The notes beneath the pieces were generated by a model. The model made no database searches. It had not been told where the DNA came from and was given only the letters and a program-made list of their open reading frames with translations. Position numbers and translations under genes: made by a program. Shown here in pieces: positions 1 to 14,040 of a stretch of 64,000 nt of DNA. Every line of letters starts with the position of its first letter. Position 1 is the stretch's first letter. Source of the DNA: Marisa cornuarietis (taxonomy: Eukaryota; Mollusca; Gastropoda; Architaenioglossa; Ampullariidae); contig SMMW01000032.1 of NCBI GenBank assembly GCA_004794655.1, forward strand, positions 1,559,001-1,623,000. Direction: 5' to 3'.

Positions 1-2854
1 GCTGCATCCTTCTGTAGACCTCGTCTTGTCCTGATTGGTCAGGTATTTATTTTGTGGATATCATGTGGGTGAGAAAAAACTGACTGAGCAGCTAACGAGC
101 TGCCTTTTGGTCTTTGCAGCATTAAATATAGTTCTCTCATCTCAGTAGAGGGATGTTCTTGTTAAACGTGGCACAGTCCTCGCTCAACACGTGTCTCACA
201 AGTTTGCATTTCGATGATAAAATGTTTATAACAAAAACGGAGATGACTGTTTCTATCTCTGTAACTCGTTCTATTCTTTTGACAAAGCTTTGTAAGCATT
301 TTTGACGGCTTTCAGGCCAAAGGTTACAAATGACAAGCATGCAACATCCTTGGTTGTCGCTTGTTTACATGTTTCAAATTTCTGAGACTTGAAACATGAA
401 CTTATTTTAACTAAACCATTAACTTTATCGCTAAACAGAATTGTAAGTGCCTTATCTAGCTTAATGTGTGGTCACAATCAAATGTTGTCGCTCTAATTTG
501 ATAATGACTTTTAAAACAGATACCGTCCTCTCGTTTTCACACTTTCAAAACTTGTCATTATCTATATTTTTCCTGTCCCAATACGTGTTTCACAAGTATT
601 TATTTATTGATTCACTTACTCATTCCGCAGACCTTCAACCGATAAATGGGGAAAAAGATAAAGTGCAGATGAATTGCCACTAGTATACTGTAGATCTCAA
701 CGGAGAAACTTCCCCAAATTCTCAAAAGAGCCCTCGATGGACTGCACCTTGTGTCCAGTAGTGTCGCTCTTACATCATACCTTGTGAAATCTCTACATGA
801 TTCAAGCATGTTTATTCTTCTATATTAGGCTGAGCCCTTCATTTTTATTTTCGTAAAGCAGCTCGCCATTTCTGCAGATTCCACTTCCGGGTTCAATCTA
901 CCGGGCGTAACGGGCTGCTGACGTCAGCGAGTTTAGTTTGTCTCTCTCTCTGCCCTTACACCCCCCCCTCTCTCTCTTGGCTTCGTGAGTCGTTAATGCT
1001 CGTTCGTTCTCGCCAGCCCCCGTTTTCTTCCGTATTTGATCTCGTTTGCCATGAAATCACTGTTTGTAACATGGTTAAACATGGTTGATACGAATGAGGA
1101 TTCTTCTTTAGAAAGCAAGGACAGTTGACCGTAGAAGCGAAGATTTAGTAACAGCCCATAAAGATCTGAACGAATTATATAATAATGTAATCGCTGATAT
1201 TCTTATCCAGTTAAGTTCCTCACCTCAAGAAGCTGCTAAAGGGAGATCATTTACATTACCTCACACTTCCTGTGCCACTCACATGGACAAGAAAATGTCG
1301 CCACATTTATCCCTAGCTCTTATCTACACAGTCATTAGTATTATAATCCTGTCACAACTGGAGGACAGGGTTCCTTCCGCCCTCCTCCCATTGGCAACTG
1401 AGGAGTTATGGTCTGATGGGAAGTAATTTCTCCTCACTAGTGTTTGAATTACATTTTCGTCTTAGAGAAGGAATGCATGTCAAAGATGTCAAGCAATGTT
1501 AGGACAAAGGTAACAATCACAATTTAAACTGTTTCAGGATATTTTGAAAAGTACGAATTCCTGTAAGCATAGGACCACTCGACTTGCAGCAACAATCTAG
1601 TCTGATATTAGTCTATTATTAGTCTAATATTAAGCAACTGGTTTCTTGCTTGCCTTGCTTGTCATTCTCTACCATTTCAACTGGAGAGCGTTTTATTTTT
1701 CTGTGGGAGTGAGAGACCCAAGTTTCATCGTCACAACCAAAGTAAAATAAGTGTAATAGCAAAACGATTACTAGTCCTAGTCAATAGTGCTTCTCCGTGT
1801 GTGTTTATATGTTTATTTATAAGCTCGTGCAATACTCGGGACATAAGTGTTACGAAAATGTCTCTCACAAATCCTTTAATCAGCTTTTTGCATAATCATT
1901 TTCACATGAAAGTTAACCCAGTTGTCTAACAGCTGTTTCTTCCTCATTCGTCGTTGGGTGGCTCACGTGCTAAAACTAAGAAAAGACAACCAATGTCACT
2001 GCAATCGCCATGCAACGTTTTCCAAAAAAAAAAGAAAAAGAGAGAACCTAGAATACTATTCCCCCACCCCTCTTTCCAAATCTTCTGGCACCAATCTTGG
2101 ATAAATTCTGGTTGTGTTCCTTGAGCACACGAAGAAAAGCACTGCCTTCAGCTAACCGCGAACTAAGACAAAAATGTCCTTTCGTGACAAGTTTGGCAAA
2201 TGCTCACATGCCGACTTGAGCGCACAATTGCTATCCCGAATTGTTTTTCTTGCAGCATCTTAATGTGAATCTGACGATGACGAGAGACTGGCTGGGGGGC
2301 GGAATGGTCCCCATTGCCCTCAGTTACTGTGCAGGGAAAGAGGGCAACCCCTTTCACTCACTTACTAAACCTGAAGACGACTGCTCTTGAAATGTTCATC
2401 CCTTCTAATGATGAAACGAAAAAATAATAATGATTGCTGGCTTTTTGTAAGTTGACTGAGGCCAAACACCTTCTGAGAGATTTCAGTAAACTAGCGCTGC
2501 CTTGACTGTTGTTAGGAACTTTCCAATGATGGTATCGACAAGAAACTACATCTTCAAAGATTCAATTATTTTCACGGCACAGTCGAGGATGGCAAAAAAA
2601 TGCCTCGTAAAATGTTAAGTGTGTTCTTGTAGGGCTAATAAAGATGTCAATGACATGCAAGAAAGGGGCATCCAGTACTGTTGCATGTCCTTACTCAAGA
2701 CTTCAACTTTTAAAGAGGTCTTACGAAAAAGAGCGAAAAACCGTTTTTTTCTTCTTTCAGTGCATCATGTTACAATAGTAATGCGTCCTTGTGTGTGGAA
2801 TTTTAGTTTCTCGGTACCATACCCCGTCTTTCCTTATGATGCTTTCTGTACATC
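1..2854. other. No gene seen
   Basis: AT-rich DNA without protein-like frames over 70 codons. A CRE core at 919 and a C-rich run near 961 are the only marked signals. Confidence 0.55.
919..926. promoter_or_regulatory. Consensus CRE (TGACGTCA)
   Basis: A perfect cAMP-response-element core within CTGCTGACGTCAGCGAG, followed by C/T-rich sequence. No gene start is recognised near it. Confidence 0.25.
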
Positions 2855-3030
2855 CACATCAGGCCACCCTGTAACAAGACATCCGCTTCATGCCATCATA
2901 TAGGGCGACATCCACGACATGTCTTCTGATATACCGAGACATCCACATCATGCCATGTTATAGCCCGAGACATCCACGTGATGCCATGTTATAACCCCAG
3001 ACATCCACATCATGCCATGTTATAACGAGA
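2855..3030 (+). repeat. Degenerate minisatellite, about 32-bp unit
   Basis: Five to six copies of a unit like GAGACATCCACATCATGCCA then TGTTATAGCC. The three rightmost copies are nearly identical; the left ones are diverged. Confidence 0.75.
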
Positions 3031-4351
3031 CCTCCCCGGTTCATGTTTGTAGTGCCAAGCTTATGAAACTAGCCTCATTGTCACAGTGTTTAGGCCTTCG
3101 GTTCACAGAAACGAAAATGTTTGTAAAAGAAAAGAGAATCGAGGCGCCATCGCAGTGATAGTTGCAACTTATTTATTTCATTACAGTGCAGTCATCCTAT
3201 GGATGGTTGATCACCTGATCACCGTGAAGTGTAATCACAAACTGATATTCTTATTAAACGACAATAGTTATTAACATCATTCTTGACGAACCGCGACTGT
3301 GATCAAGTCGAGGCTGACTGAATGCATGAGGAACATTACTACTCCATTCATAACTTATATCCTAATTAATAAATGAGTGTAGGATATCAAAGTTTTGCAC
3401 TTTGAAACTCCGACAAAATTAGCTGCGTTCTGGTGGGGCTAGTCCGAGGCAAATGAAGTCGGGTATTGTAGCAATGTAAAGGGACACCCTGAATGTGTTA
3501 AATCAGTTTTCATCGAAGTGTGTTTGTCAATCATGTAGGATTATTCCCCCTAGAGCTGGAGGGCTCTGTCACAGTCAAGAATCGAAATTCTTACAAAATG
3601 CTCTCTCTACGAGACTAAAGTATACTCAGCCCAATCTTTTGGAAGCATTCCAAATTCTTGCCTGGATCAAAGTTTTCATAGAACATCTTCATGGCTGTAC
3701 TTTCACTGTTTAGTCAAATGGTTCATGGCGGAGGTGTGTAGTCGATGATCTTGTTAGACAGGTATGTACACTGGCATCTTATTACTTAATAGGAACGAAG
3801 CGAAAGTTTGCCTATAAAAGTCACCGTCCATTGTTTTCCTCTACAGACCTCAAAGACGAGGCTTATTGTATAAGATGACATTCCGGTGGATACAGTAGGT
3901 AAGATAAATATAAACTATTTCTTCCAGTCTCCAGGTGAGGAAACTAGAGAACCGTTGATAAGACGAAGAAGGATGCTAGCATACCACCGACTTTCCGGGG
4001 GGCACAGACTTTGCCGTGCAGTGGCAACAGTTCACGCATGCGCTTACAACTCGTGCACGACACCTGCATTGTACCTGTAAAAACCTTCTCACGGTTCAAT
4101 TTGGTTGAATGCACAGGTCAAGACAGATGGCAGGTTAGCTGCACTAGGTCACAGCAAGAATTCCTTGGCGTAGCTACTCTTAAGACTACCAAGGAATGGC
4201 GAGCAGCTGTGGACAGTTGGCTTATGTATGCCCCCTCCAGCCACAATAATAAAAAAAAAATGTGCGCGTGCATGTAGATGGGCAGGCGACACACCTGTAT
4301 GGAATGGTTGTGCAATAAGAAAGGCGTCTTCTTGTAACAGTTTGCTATGCC

Positions 4352-4759
4352 TCACATTATTCCACTTCCTTGTAACTGTTTAATTGAACTTTTTCGCTTT
4401 TCCGGTCCTCTTCTTTCATCTGGCGATAAATTAACCTCGTCCCTGAAGCTGCGAGATTGTGAGACGGTCGTAAGGCCAGCAGTGTTTGCACTTTGACCTT
4501 GAGTGTCGCGTGCCAACATATATTTCGCCGGTGGATCAGCCCAAGCGAACTCCACCTCCCCGCGCTTGCATTTAGATGAAATGTCCTGCTCCTTCGACCA
4601 CGTCGACTTTGTCAAAGTGGTTCTTAACCACAAACTGTTTGCTTCTTTGTCAATATCCGTGTCTGACAGTCGCCACGTAATCGTCACGTGAGGCAACACT
4701 ACGTCACACTGTGTCATGGTGTTCAACACCAATCTTCTTCCTTCTATTTGCGTCTGCAA
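4352..4759 (-). other. 135-codon open frame of uncertain status
   Basis: The longest non-repetitive open frame in the first 20 kb, beginning MQTQIEGRRLVLNTMTQCDV and ending IKQLQGSGIM. Composition is ordinary, with no low-complexity runs, but there is no recognisable domain, no flanking splice signals that I trust, and the other strand is open over 4503-4691. It is probably chance or an old remnant. Confidence 0.18.
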
Positions 4760-5057
4760 GTCTGTTCATCCTCTATTCCAATTTATTTATGGCCAGTGGT
4801 AGCACTGACCATCACTGTGTTCCAGATGTGTAGTGTGTGTTGGGTGGGGGGGGGTGAGAGAGGGGGATACAGCATGCATTCAGACGGTGAGGAGATGTCT
4901 GTCGTCAGGCACCGAAGTGAAACCCAGTCACGTGACTACCATAAGTAACGCCGCCTTGCCGCGTGAACCCTTGGCGAGATGTAGGATGTACATGTAGTGA
5001 GATGGCGGGCGACACGACTGTACACGTGCTGTACAGAGTTCAGCCAGCGATGACGTA

Positions 5058-5105
5058 CTTGTGGGGATGGGGGCGGACCGGGAAGGGGTCTCGGGGGGGG
5101 CGGTA
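5058..5105 (+). other. G-quadruplex-prone tract
   Basis: Runs GGGG, GGGGG, GGG, GGGG and GGGGGGGG occur within about 50 bases, which satisfies the usual four-run G4 pattern. A further G-rich stretch follows at 5117-5140. Confidence 0.6.
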
Positions 5106-6835
5106 AGAGAAGAGTGATGGTGGGTGGGTGGGGGGAAGAGGGCTAAGGAAACCGGTTATGTGTGATGTTTTCCCCAAAAACAAGGAAGCCGGAAGATTCG
5201 CGTAGAACTTCGTTAAAAACGGTCGTCACAAAGTTCCGGACTCTCTGAACGCCCTCTGCCCCCTGCCCCATGTCCCCCTTAACCTTTTTCTTGACGCTCA
5301 TCACCCAGTTTACCCCTGTCTGCTTCTTGTAGTATCCTCCTGCCAGCCTTGATCATCCTCCGTTCTTCGGTCATTTTCGAGTGATCATCTCTCGCTTTGT
5401 GGGCATCTTTGCCATGTTCTTGTCGTGCGTTTATATTTCTCTAATTTCATTTTGCCTGATGTATTTTCAATACACCGGACATATTTTGGCGGTATTTAAG
5501 ACTATCCAAAGGGTTTACAAAAGGAGAAAATGTTCGCAGATTTCTTTTAAGAGATACACGTAGAAAGAAATCCTCCATATGTGGTGACCCATGTACTGGA
5601 GTAGAACATTATAAGCAGAAGCACTACGTTTGTCGTATCAGCCACATCGCGAGGCCAAAAAGAGTCCGCCCCACGTGTTACTAGGGCAACCCACGTGCGA
5701 AACACAGACGCGAAATCGCAACAGGAGCAGCAGCAGAAACCGGAACATGACAGATGCCCAGACGGGACACGACAGACGACATCGTATCTGAAGGTCCACG
5801 TTAGGGTCATGGTGTTCCAGCTGCGCCTACTCCTCCAACCAGTTGCTTTGGTAACGCCTGGAAAACTCAACTAACCTGCAGGGGCGAAAAAAAAAATCCA
5901 TTTGATCCTTCAAACTAGCGCAGGTCGTCTTCTAGACACACACACACACCCTATCTCTCTCTCTTGTAGGAAGCACGAAAAAGGGTAATGCATTCACGAC
6001 TTATGCCAGGTCCTCTTCTGTCCCTCACCCTACCCTTAATAACTTTCACCCGAACCACCGGCAGGCAAAGCAGCCACCCAGAGTCTCACAGTCTGAGGGC
6101 GGGAATGAACGGACTGTGCGGAGAAGGAAAGAGAGAGATGCCGAGGTAGCTGCGAGGTTATCTTGTCACATGATGGGAGAGTTTTCTGTCCTTATCTTAC
6201 CCCCACCTTTACACTCTTCTAGGCGTGGTGCTAGCCTGGCTATCCTATCCAGTGACCAAGCGTGTGATAGAGCCACTGGACTACACGGTATCTTTTTGTG
6301 ATGGTGACGATGCTGCTGCTGCTAAGCACTGGGCCGAGTAAAGGTTGGGTGGTGAGGGGGGTTTAGGAAGTTGAGGTCTCAGGGTGGGTTAGAACCACGC
6401 ATGCCTGCGGACTGAGGCTGGGTGAGCAGGACAGGGTAATGGAGAACGATTCACGACAGAGTGAACTGTTATTCCCCCACCCACCCTTGAGAGGATGAGT
6501 AATTGCCACAATTGCTTTGCGGGGTGAAGTTTCGCAGCGGAAATTGGCAGCCAAAATACATTTAATTGATATGTAACTGCACAATAAAACTTTAAAAAAA
6601 ATCCGTTACATTTCGAGAATGGGGAAAAACGTCTCTTCCCTCTTGTCTTCTATTTGTCCTGTCGGGAAAGACTGCAGAGTTCATCACACAGTGTATATAG
6701 AGTCATGCCTAATGTTGGCCACGCCGGAACGGGCCAAGATTGGGTCACCAACGGTGTGTTAGGGATAACTACCGGTAACCTCTCATAGCACACGAAACTT
6801 CCAGAACAACTTCAGACGCGGAGGAAGAAGTATTG

Positions 6836-6869
<34 letters not shown>

Positions 6870-7202
6870 GGGGGGAGATTGGGGGGAATGGAGAGAGAAA
6901 GAACGCAAGAGCCGTGCAACTGCTGATGGTGCACACCCAGCATTAGCAACAGCAGCAGCAGTTCGAGATTTTTGTCACGTGACACGGTGAAACTCTCACG
7001 CGCTCTGCACACGTAATGGAAATATCACCAACAATCACACAAACAGGTCGGAAAATAATTTGTAGGGTGAACCGAAGCCTGTATACTGTTTGTCTGAGAC
7101 CAGCCCAGGATCTCTCGTCACACAAATGACCAATGTATGTAGACTTAAGTCTCGTAACTCATCACGTGATTCTTACGTCCTTCGTAGAAAGTCTTCGTGT
7201 TG

Positions 7203-7450
7203 AGGCGGGTTGGTCTAGTGGATACAACACGGGTGGGGAGGTCGGATCCATGCAGCCTTTGTGGGTTCGATGTTGCGTATGATACAGCGTACTTCCCACA
7301 AACAACCCGACTGTTGAATTGGTAGCCGACCCCCACTCCCCCGGGTCAGGGTTTCGGGAAGAAAAGAATGACGAAGAGATATAGACCCCCCCCCCACCAC
7401 TCACAAAGCGGCTGGCCTCCTCCCCGAAGGACTCACTCCCCAACGTTTCA
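7203..7450 (+). mobile_element. tRNA-derived SINE-like repeat
   Basis: The head resembles a tRNA: an A-box-like TGGTCTAGTGGATA and, about 45 bases on, a B-box-like GTGGGTTCGAT. A non-tRNA body follows with CCCGGGTCAGGGTTTCGGGA. This is the pol III promoter layout of molluscan SINEs. I cannot name the family, and the right boundary is approximate. Confidence 0.55.
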
Positions 7451-8033
7451 AAACGACCTTCTTTTTTTTAACCTCATTATCTCAGAACATGCGCAAGTGA
7501 ACGAAACTGGAAATGAACTGCACTAGAAAGGAACAGCGAGGTTTCACAACCAACCATCAATCAAAGAAAGAAAGAAAGAAACAAAAACTAAATGTAAGCA
7601 AAGGCAGTGAGGGGCCAGGCCCAACACAGACAGGTTGAAACTGGTCTGAAGTCATTCAGTGCATTTCGGCACTATTTCCTTCTCCCGCACTTTTGGTGAT
7701 TGATCTGAAGGATGTCCAGGGCTCTGTCAAGGTTGGCACGAGCTGATCGGCTTTGCACAGCGTGCACGTGGGGGAACCTATCATGCAGTTTCTCTAAATG
7801 GTCGTTCTGCATTGTCAGACGTGCGCGTGCGAACAATTAGCGCAGTCTCGTCTGAAGCACACTTTTATCTTTTTTACTTCTTTTTGGTTTTCTTGTCGCT
7901 GCCTTTGTATGAAGTGTAATGAATGACTTGCAACTGTGGGCACACCTGGCCCCTCTTTTACATGTCGCGCTCTTATCAAGCAAGGGCCATGGCCGATGCT
8001 CCCAGCAAAACAACTCACATACATGCGTGGGCT

Positions 8034-8066
<33 letters not shown>

Positions 8067-10209
8067 GCGCTCTTCCGTTCTGCTTCGTCATGGTACACAT
8101 TTCAATGTGTTTTTCAATGATCCCGCCATCAGTAAAAGTTATATGAAGTCTTTCTTGATCGGACCAATCAACTGTTATTGCTGCAATCTTCCAATGCCTT
8201 TCCCACACGGAAACTAACTGGTTAAGTGAGTTTTAAGGACTAAGGGCCAGAACGGGCCTTACACTAGATATCCTGCGCTTCATCCTAACCATTCTCTGCA
8301 TGGTTGTGGGGAACGAACCAGTACCCTTCTAACACCAGATCCTAAACGTGGACCATGAGGACAGTTTTGTGGAAGACGTCTGCAGCTTAACTTACTCATG
8401 CATCTTACAATAACAACTTGTAAAGCACGTGCGCGCCTTTTGTGTTTATCTACTTCAAACATAGAAATGTCTGTGCATTCTGTCAACAGGTTGTTTGATA
8501 TGACAATAACATTTCTTAATTTTAGGAGAACCTGTGTGTATTGTTTGTTCTTTTTACCCAAACGGGATCTGAGGAAAGAAATGGTCCGTGCACTCACTCG
8601 TGTAGAAAATTAACTAATTAATCAACCAACGGTGGTGACTCAACCAACGCCTTGCTTATTGCACATATTTCGTAGACTGTTTGTCAATGTTCCGCCCACA
8701 TATGTTTGTATTCTGCGTTTAAAGTAGCTCCAGCGTATTTACACAAACAAACAAATAAAAAAAAAAACCAACAAAAGAAAGAAAGAAAACGAATGGCGCT
8801 GCGGGAGAGGTCTGGGAGGCGGAGGGCTGGCTGGCTGGTTGGCTGGTTGCCACAACTCACGAGGCGCGTGACATGATGCTCGTGACGAGACCTGGGGAAG
8901 CGGGAGTCGCGGGGTTAAGAGCTGGAAGGAAAGGTGTCAAAAGTCATCAAGGCTACGTGGAGATAGCATTAAACTAAGCTGCTAGAGATTTGCCTGGTGT
9001 GGATGTTAAACATTTGAAGTTTCACGCCGACCCCCCAGCTCCCACTGAAAATGGCTAAAGTGACTCTTGAACTGTCTTTCATTGCGGTATTGTAAACTAT
9101 TAGCAGAACTTTGTTAATGAAGAGATAGCTTTGTTTTCAAGTTTTCTTGTACAATTATTATAGTATATCATTTATTCCATTATTTATTCTTCATTGATGC
9201 AAGAACAGATTTTGCATATATAATGTGTGTCGTGTACATAGGATTTCCTCGTTTTCTTGGAAGGCCTGTCAAAGATCTTACAAATTTTACTTGAAATATT
9301 TTGTGAAAGTACAAACATAAACATTTCCTTGGGAAACCTGTACGTTTACATTTCTCAGCTGCCCTACGCACTGATGTGAGCGAAACTGACAACATGGTCT
9401 CAGATGCTGCATAATTTTGACTAAAAGTAGTCATCTTTCCTGACATTTTGTTTTAAGTCTTAGTTGCTACCATTTTTCTTATTGTACAATATGTAACAGA
9501 GTCTCACTCTCTTTGTGCCGACGGGCAACCCTGATATCTAATCACTGTTGATACAGCCTTTTGCTCCTGTAAATTAAGAGTATGTACTTGTTGATACTGT
9601 GGCTCGTGCATTAATTAACTTTGTCTCATTAATATTCAAGAATGTATTCCGCAGGAAGGAGAAGCAGCTGTCAGAGATAGTCAGATGACAAATGGCAGAC
9701 ATTCATATTTTCGTCAGTCGTTCAGATGTGACGATTATGAAAACTCAGTTAACTTGCTTTCTTTTTTTTCTAACTTAGATCGCCCTTATTCTTTTCATCT
9801 TTACATCTTTGCCGAATAAATTCAAATACTTCTAGGAAGAATTGCTAATTAGATGGGGTGGGGTTAGCATCTTGAGTTTTGTGTCTTTATAGCATTTTCA
9901 AAGTTTATTGCCTCCCTAGTAGTTTTATTAAATTACAAGTTTGTGAAATATTTATTGAAGAACATCTTTAAAATCCTTAGTGGATATGAGGGATATGTAA
10001 ATATATTTTTGTACATTTTTTTCTTTGACATATTACCTGTGCCTTTTCTGCTACAATTATCAGGATGTGTCAGTTGAGAATCTTTTTTGAGCAGATCTAC
10101 TCAGCGATGGTCTGTACACATGAAAATCTCTCTTAATGAAAGCAATTCCATGCATTTTGGCTGTGAGTTGTGTACATGGACATCTTCTACCCGATATCCT
10201 GCGATCCAC

Positions 10210-10227
10210 GGTACTAACAGACAAGTG

Positions 10228-10267
<40 letters not shown>

Positions 10268-10303
10268 TGTGTGTGCGTGCGTGCGTGCGTGCGTGTGTGT
10301 GTG
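10210..10303 (+). repeat. (GTGC)n/(GT)n microsatellite
   Basis: About 90 bases of GTGC/GCGT units with internal GTGTGT. Alternating purine-pyrimidine over its whole length. Confidence 0.95.
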
Positions 10304-10653
10304 TGAGTAGGAGAGAGAAAGAACTAGAGAAGAGAGAGAATGTACCTGAGCGATATGTGCTTATTGTGTTGTTGGAACTCCAAACGCCCAGTATTTGACC
10401 CTAGTCTCCATAGCAACGACCTGTGCACGACTGTTCACTGCTGTGCCGGTTGCGCTGAATCAACTTTGGAAAGTTTTATCGCTGTCAAGGCTACAGATGG
10501 AAAAAAAATATTTTTGTACCTCTGCTGTTGGCACTTTTACTGAAATAAACCTTTAAGATACGTTGTCGGCTATATTCGGACATCCGCTGAATGAAAGCCA
10601 TTCTTGTACAGTGAATAAAAATAGACTCAAAATCTTGCCCGCGTGTTACTTCA

Positions 10654-10720
10654 GATGTGTGTGTGTGTGTGTGTGTGCGCGCGCGCGCGCGTGAGGGTTT
10701 TGTTATATATATATATACGA
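10654..10720 (+). repeat. (GT)n(GC)n(TA)n compound microsatellite
   Basis: TGTGTG... passes into GCGCGCGCGCGC, and after 15 bases into TATATATATATA. This is alternating purine-pyrimidine and favourable for Z-DNA. Confidence 0.9.
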
Positions 10721-12718
10721 TTTAGTTTTTCGTGAAATTTGTTTTCAAGAACAATCAGCGACATTAGAAGACTATTGGGGAGCATTTTTTTTTTTTTTTT
10801 TTTTAGTGATTGGGTAAATTTCCCTGCACCTTCTGTTCTGTAAACAGACGCCAACAAAATCAACATGCACAAAAAGAGGTCAAAGTTGTAAGGTCAGGTT
10901 TGTAAACAAAAGATGCTCATGACTATTATGGTTCAAGCTCCAAGTCTATTGGCCGAGGTCTTCACAATGTACCCATGGACCACCCTGACGGCTGTTGTTG
11001 ACATCTGTGTATCGTGAAGTTTGAAGAAAGGTAGTTAGGGAAATTCCCTCAGATTTGGGAAAAGAGTATCTTGCACTAAGCTTACCATAATCATTAAGAA
11101 GAAATATTTGCAGCTCCCTAGTCATTTAAGAACGTAGTGTATCGAATATACAATACAAGCATTGAATCCAATATGAACAGGAACGGGCAATGGATGAATG
11201 ATCACGAAGTGTCGGATTAAGGAGATCAATAGTGGAAGACGGGGAAGAAGGACAAGAAGGTCAATTCACATGGTAGAAGAGTGAGAGCATCATGATTTAC
11301 TGCAGTTTAAAAAGTCAGCTGATAATATTGCTGATCATGTAAGGTACGGAACTGCAAGCCAATGAGCACCCTGTTAAAGATATGAACAGTATGTCACTTT
11401 TCCTCCATTTTGCTGGCAGCAAGTTCGCGAAGACAGCTCAGCTTTATTCCTCTCTTTGTTCTTTGCTTTTTGTGGCCTACCCACCTCTCACCTTGACTTC
11501 GATACCTTTGTATGACATCACTTCCCACACCCACTTTTCTGTAGCTTTATTTCTCCATGTGTAGGAATCAGTCAGGTCTCTGTTTCTTCCCGCATCCTGT
11601 CCAAGCCTCCTCTCCCCTTTTCACTTTTTCCTCATGAAGTCTAACACGTGGAGGTCAATAAAGACTATGTTTTGTTTTGTTTTTACTTCATCCATATCCC
11701 GATGTCATCGTCCTGCAGTTTGATAATATATTTTGGGATCTTCCTCTGCTGGACCTGCTTGCAGCTGCTTATCAAAATCTTTGCGGGGAAATTTGTCAGC
11801 TGTTGCATTCGTCCAGGTTTGCTCCTCCAGGACTCACCTTGACGACCAGTTCTGGTCAAGGGGCTGACTGGCAAGATATTTGGTGTGAGTGTTCTTGCCG
11901 TTTCTGGTCTTCATCAAGTAACCTTTTCTATGACACTGTCACAGTATGGGATCGAGTTCACGGTCCGTTAAGAGATTCGACTCATTATGCGACAAAGATT
12001 TCATTTAAAAGATGTTGTGCATGCAGATTGTGAGGCACTACCCATAGTGTAGTGATGAAGGGCCTGTCACCAGTGGACTTATAGCTCTTAGTGCCGGCCT
12101 CACATCTCTTCTTGTCCTTTTGAGGGTTTCTCCCGGTACGCCGTATTCCTCCTCCATTACCACCCCTCCGGTTCATGACACCAAATCATCGATAAGTGGA
12201 AGGAATTTTCCGTCAAATAAACCAGAAACCATTTCTCAAATTGTTCCTGTACCGCCTTAGGTAAGAGCTACGAGACCAAGTTTTAAAGTTTACAGCCACA
12301 AAAAAAAACAAAAAAAATCGTTAGCAACAAGTAACCGATACCATGTTCGCCAGCCTACCTCTCCCCCCCCAAAAAAAAAATTGTTTTTGTTTGTTTGCCG
12401 CGCCAGCGACTAAGGCTATAATATCACGGAACCCCCAAAACAAAACCAAAAGCCCGAATACAGGGTTCGTTTCAGAAGCAGAGGTCAGCGCGTGGTTTAG
12501 GATTATTCCTGCTATTCTGCTATTTCTGCTAGTATTACTATCCTGCTTGTCGTGCTATTCTGGCTAAACTTGACTCTCGAAAGGGTCAGAGGGTGCGCAA
12601 CCCCGTCCATTGCAGTGAAAAGATATGTTCAAGGCAAAGTAGTGGCATAACGTGCATTGACTTCTTTATTGTTCAGATATAGCTTGGCGAAGGTTGTTAG
12701 ATGACACTGTGTGCCATG

Positions 12719-12930
12719 GTGGATCGGAGAGACAAAAGGAGGAGGAAGAGAAGGAGGAGGAGAAGAAGAATCGAAGTATCTAAGAAAGAAAGAAAAAAAG
12801 AAAGAAAACAGAAAGAGGAATGAGAAAGATGTAGAGGAGGGTGGAGAAGAAGGAGAAGAAAGAAAGAAAGGAAGAAAAAGAAAGAAATGAAAAAAGAAAG
12901 AAAGAGGTATGTAAGAGATGTATATATATA
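12719..12930 (+). repeat. Polypurine (GA-rich) tract
   Basis: About 200 bases almost entirely A and G on the plus strand, from GAGGAGGAAGAGAAGGAGGA through AAAGAAAGAAAGAGG, with few pyrimidine breaks. Mirror-like blocks suit intramolecular triplex formation. Confidence 0.85.
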
Positions 12931-13899
12931 GAGAGAGCAGTGGTTACTAGAAACTGTAAACGAGAGCGGGGTGGAGCGAGTGGTTTCCCGATGTGACAAG
13001 GTGGGTATGTCTCAATATCTGTATAGTGCAGTGTGACCGGCGTCGGATGACATCCCAGCAGACTGTGCCAGCGCCGCTGGAACCCGAGACAAGCCCATCC
13101 ATCTTGGCACACTTATCTCCTGCTCCTTGTTACTGTCTGCTTTCTTTGCCGTTTATTCTATCCACTCTCCCCTCCTTCCAACGCCACCCACCATAGTGTC
13201 TCCGCCCACAGTGTTGTAAATCTGTTCTTTTTCTTGAAAACAAAAAAGAAAAAAATTCAAAACATGGAGGCATTTTCTCCTCGTTTGTCTCTCTTGTCTG
13301 TTCCATTATGGGTCTTTCGCCACGTCCGAAGAATGAAAACATTCCTCAACAAAACGAGTCAACGTGAGTTTAATATCTGCACTGCTCGCCCTTATTCCAC
13401 CCCACCAACCTCCTTATCTCCCTCCTTACACCGCTTCTCGTATTCATAAGCGCAGTAGTCCTCATAAATTAACAGCAGCAAGGGTGGACATGGAGAATCT
13501 GTAGCTCTGGTCATAGCGGCTTATTCTTCACTTAAGAGGATTTGGGGGAAGCGAGAAAATATGTAGATGTCAGTCAGTTTTGTGTCTCTTTTCTGCTGCT
13601 ACAGACTTCTTGGCGCAGTTGAGGCTGGAACAGGTGCTGGTTGTAGCTGTGAAACCTCGAGACTTGTTTTTACTTTTGAGGAATCGTAAACATTGTGACA
13701 AGTGATGATAACTTTTTGAATTTTTTAAAAGACAATATTTCATATTTTTACTGTTCTTTGGGTCGTGTTTCGTCATGGCAAACCAGGATTCAAGAGGAAG
13801 CAAAGAATTTATTCTGACTGTCGGCGTCGATGTTTCTTACTGATGAGAAGAAAGAACAAAACAACTTTGCACGCGCAGCACAGTCTCACGGCCATAGGA

Positions 13900-14040
13900 A
13901 GAGGACAGTCTTGTAGCCACAACAAGAGGACAGTCTTGTACCCATTAGAAGAGGACAGTTTTGTAAGCACAGAAGAAGAACATTGTAGGAACAGGACCGA
14001 GACAACCTCGTAGGCACAGGAACAGGACAATCTTGCAAGT
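13900..14040 (+). repeat. Degenerate minisatellite, about 25-bp unit
   Basis: About five copies of AAGAGGACAGTCTTGTAGCC plus four or five variable bases. The right-hand copies are more diverged (ACAGGACAATCTTGCAAG). Confidence 0.7.

Larger units (their letters stand above)
7451..12700. other. No gene seen
   Basis: Short open frames only, most of them crossing CA or GTGC repeats (8.03, 10.2 and 10.65 kb). A frame at 11677-12033 (plus) is 118 codons but has no recognisable domain and overlaps an equally open shifted frame. Confidence 0.5.
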
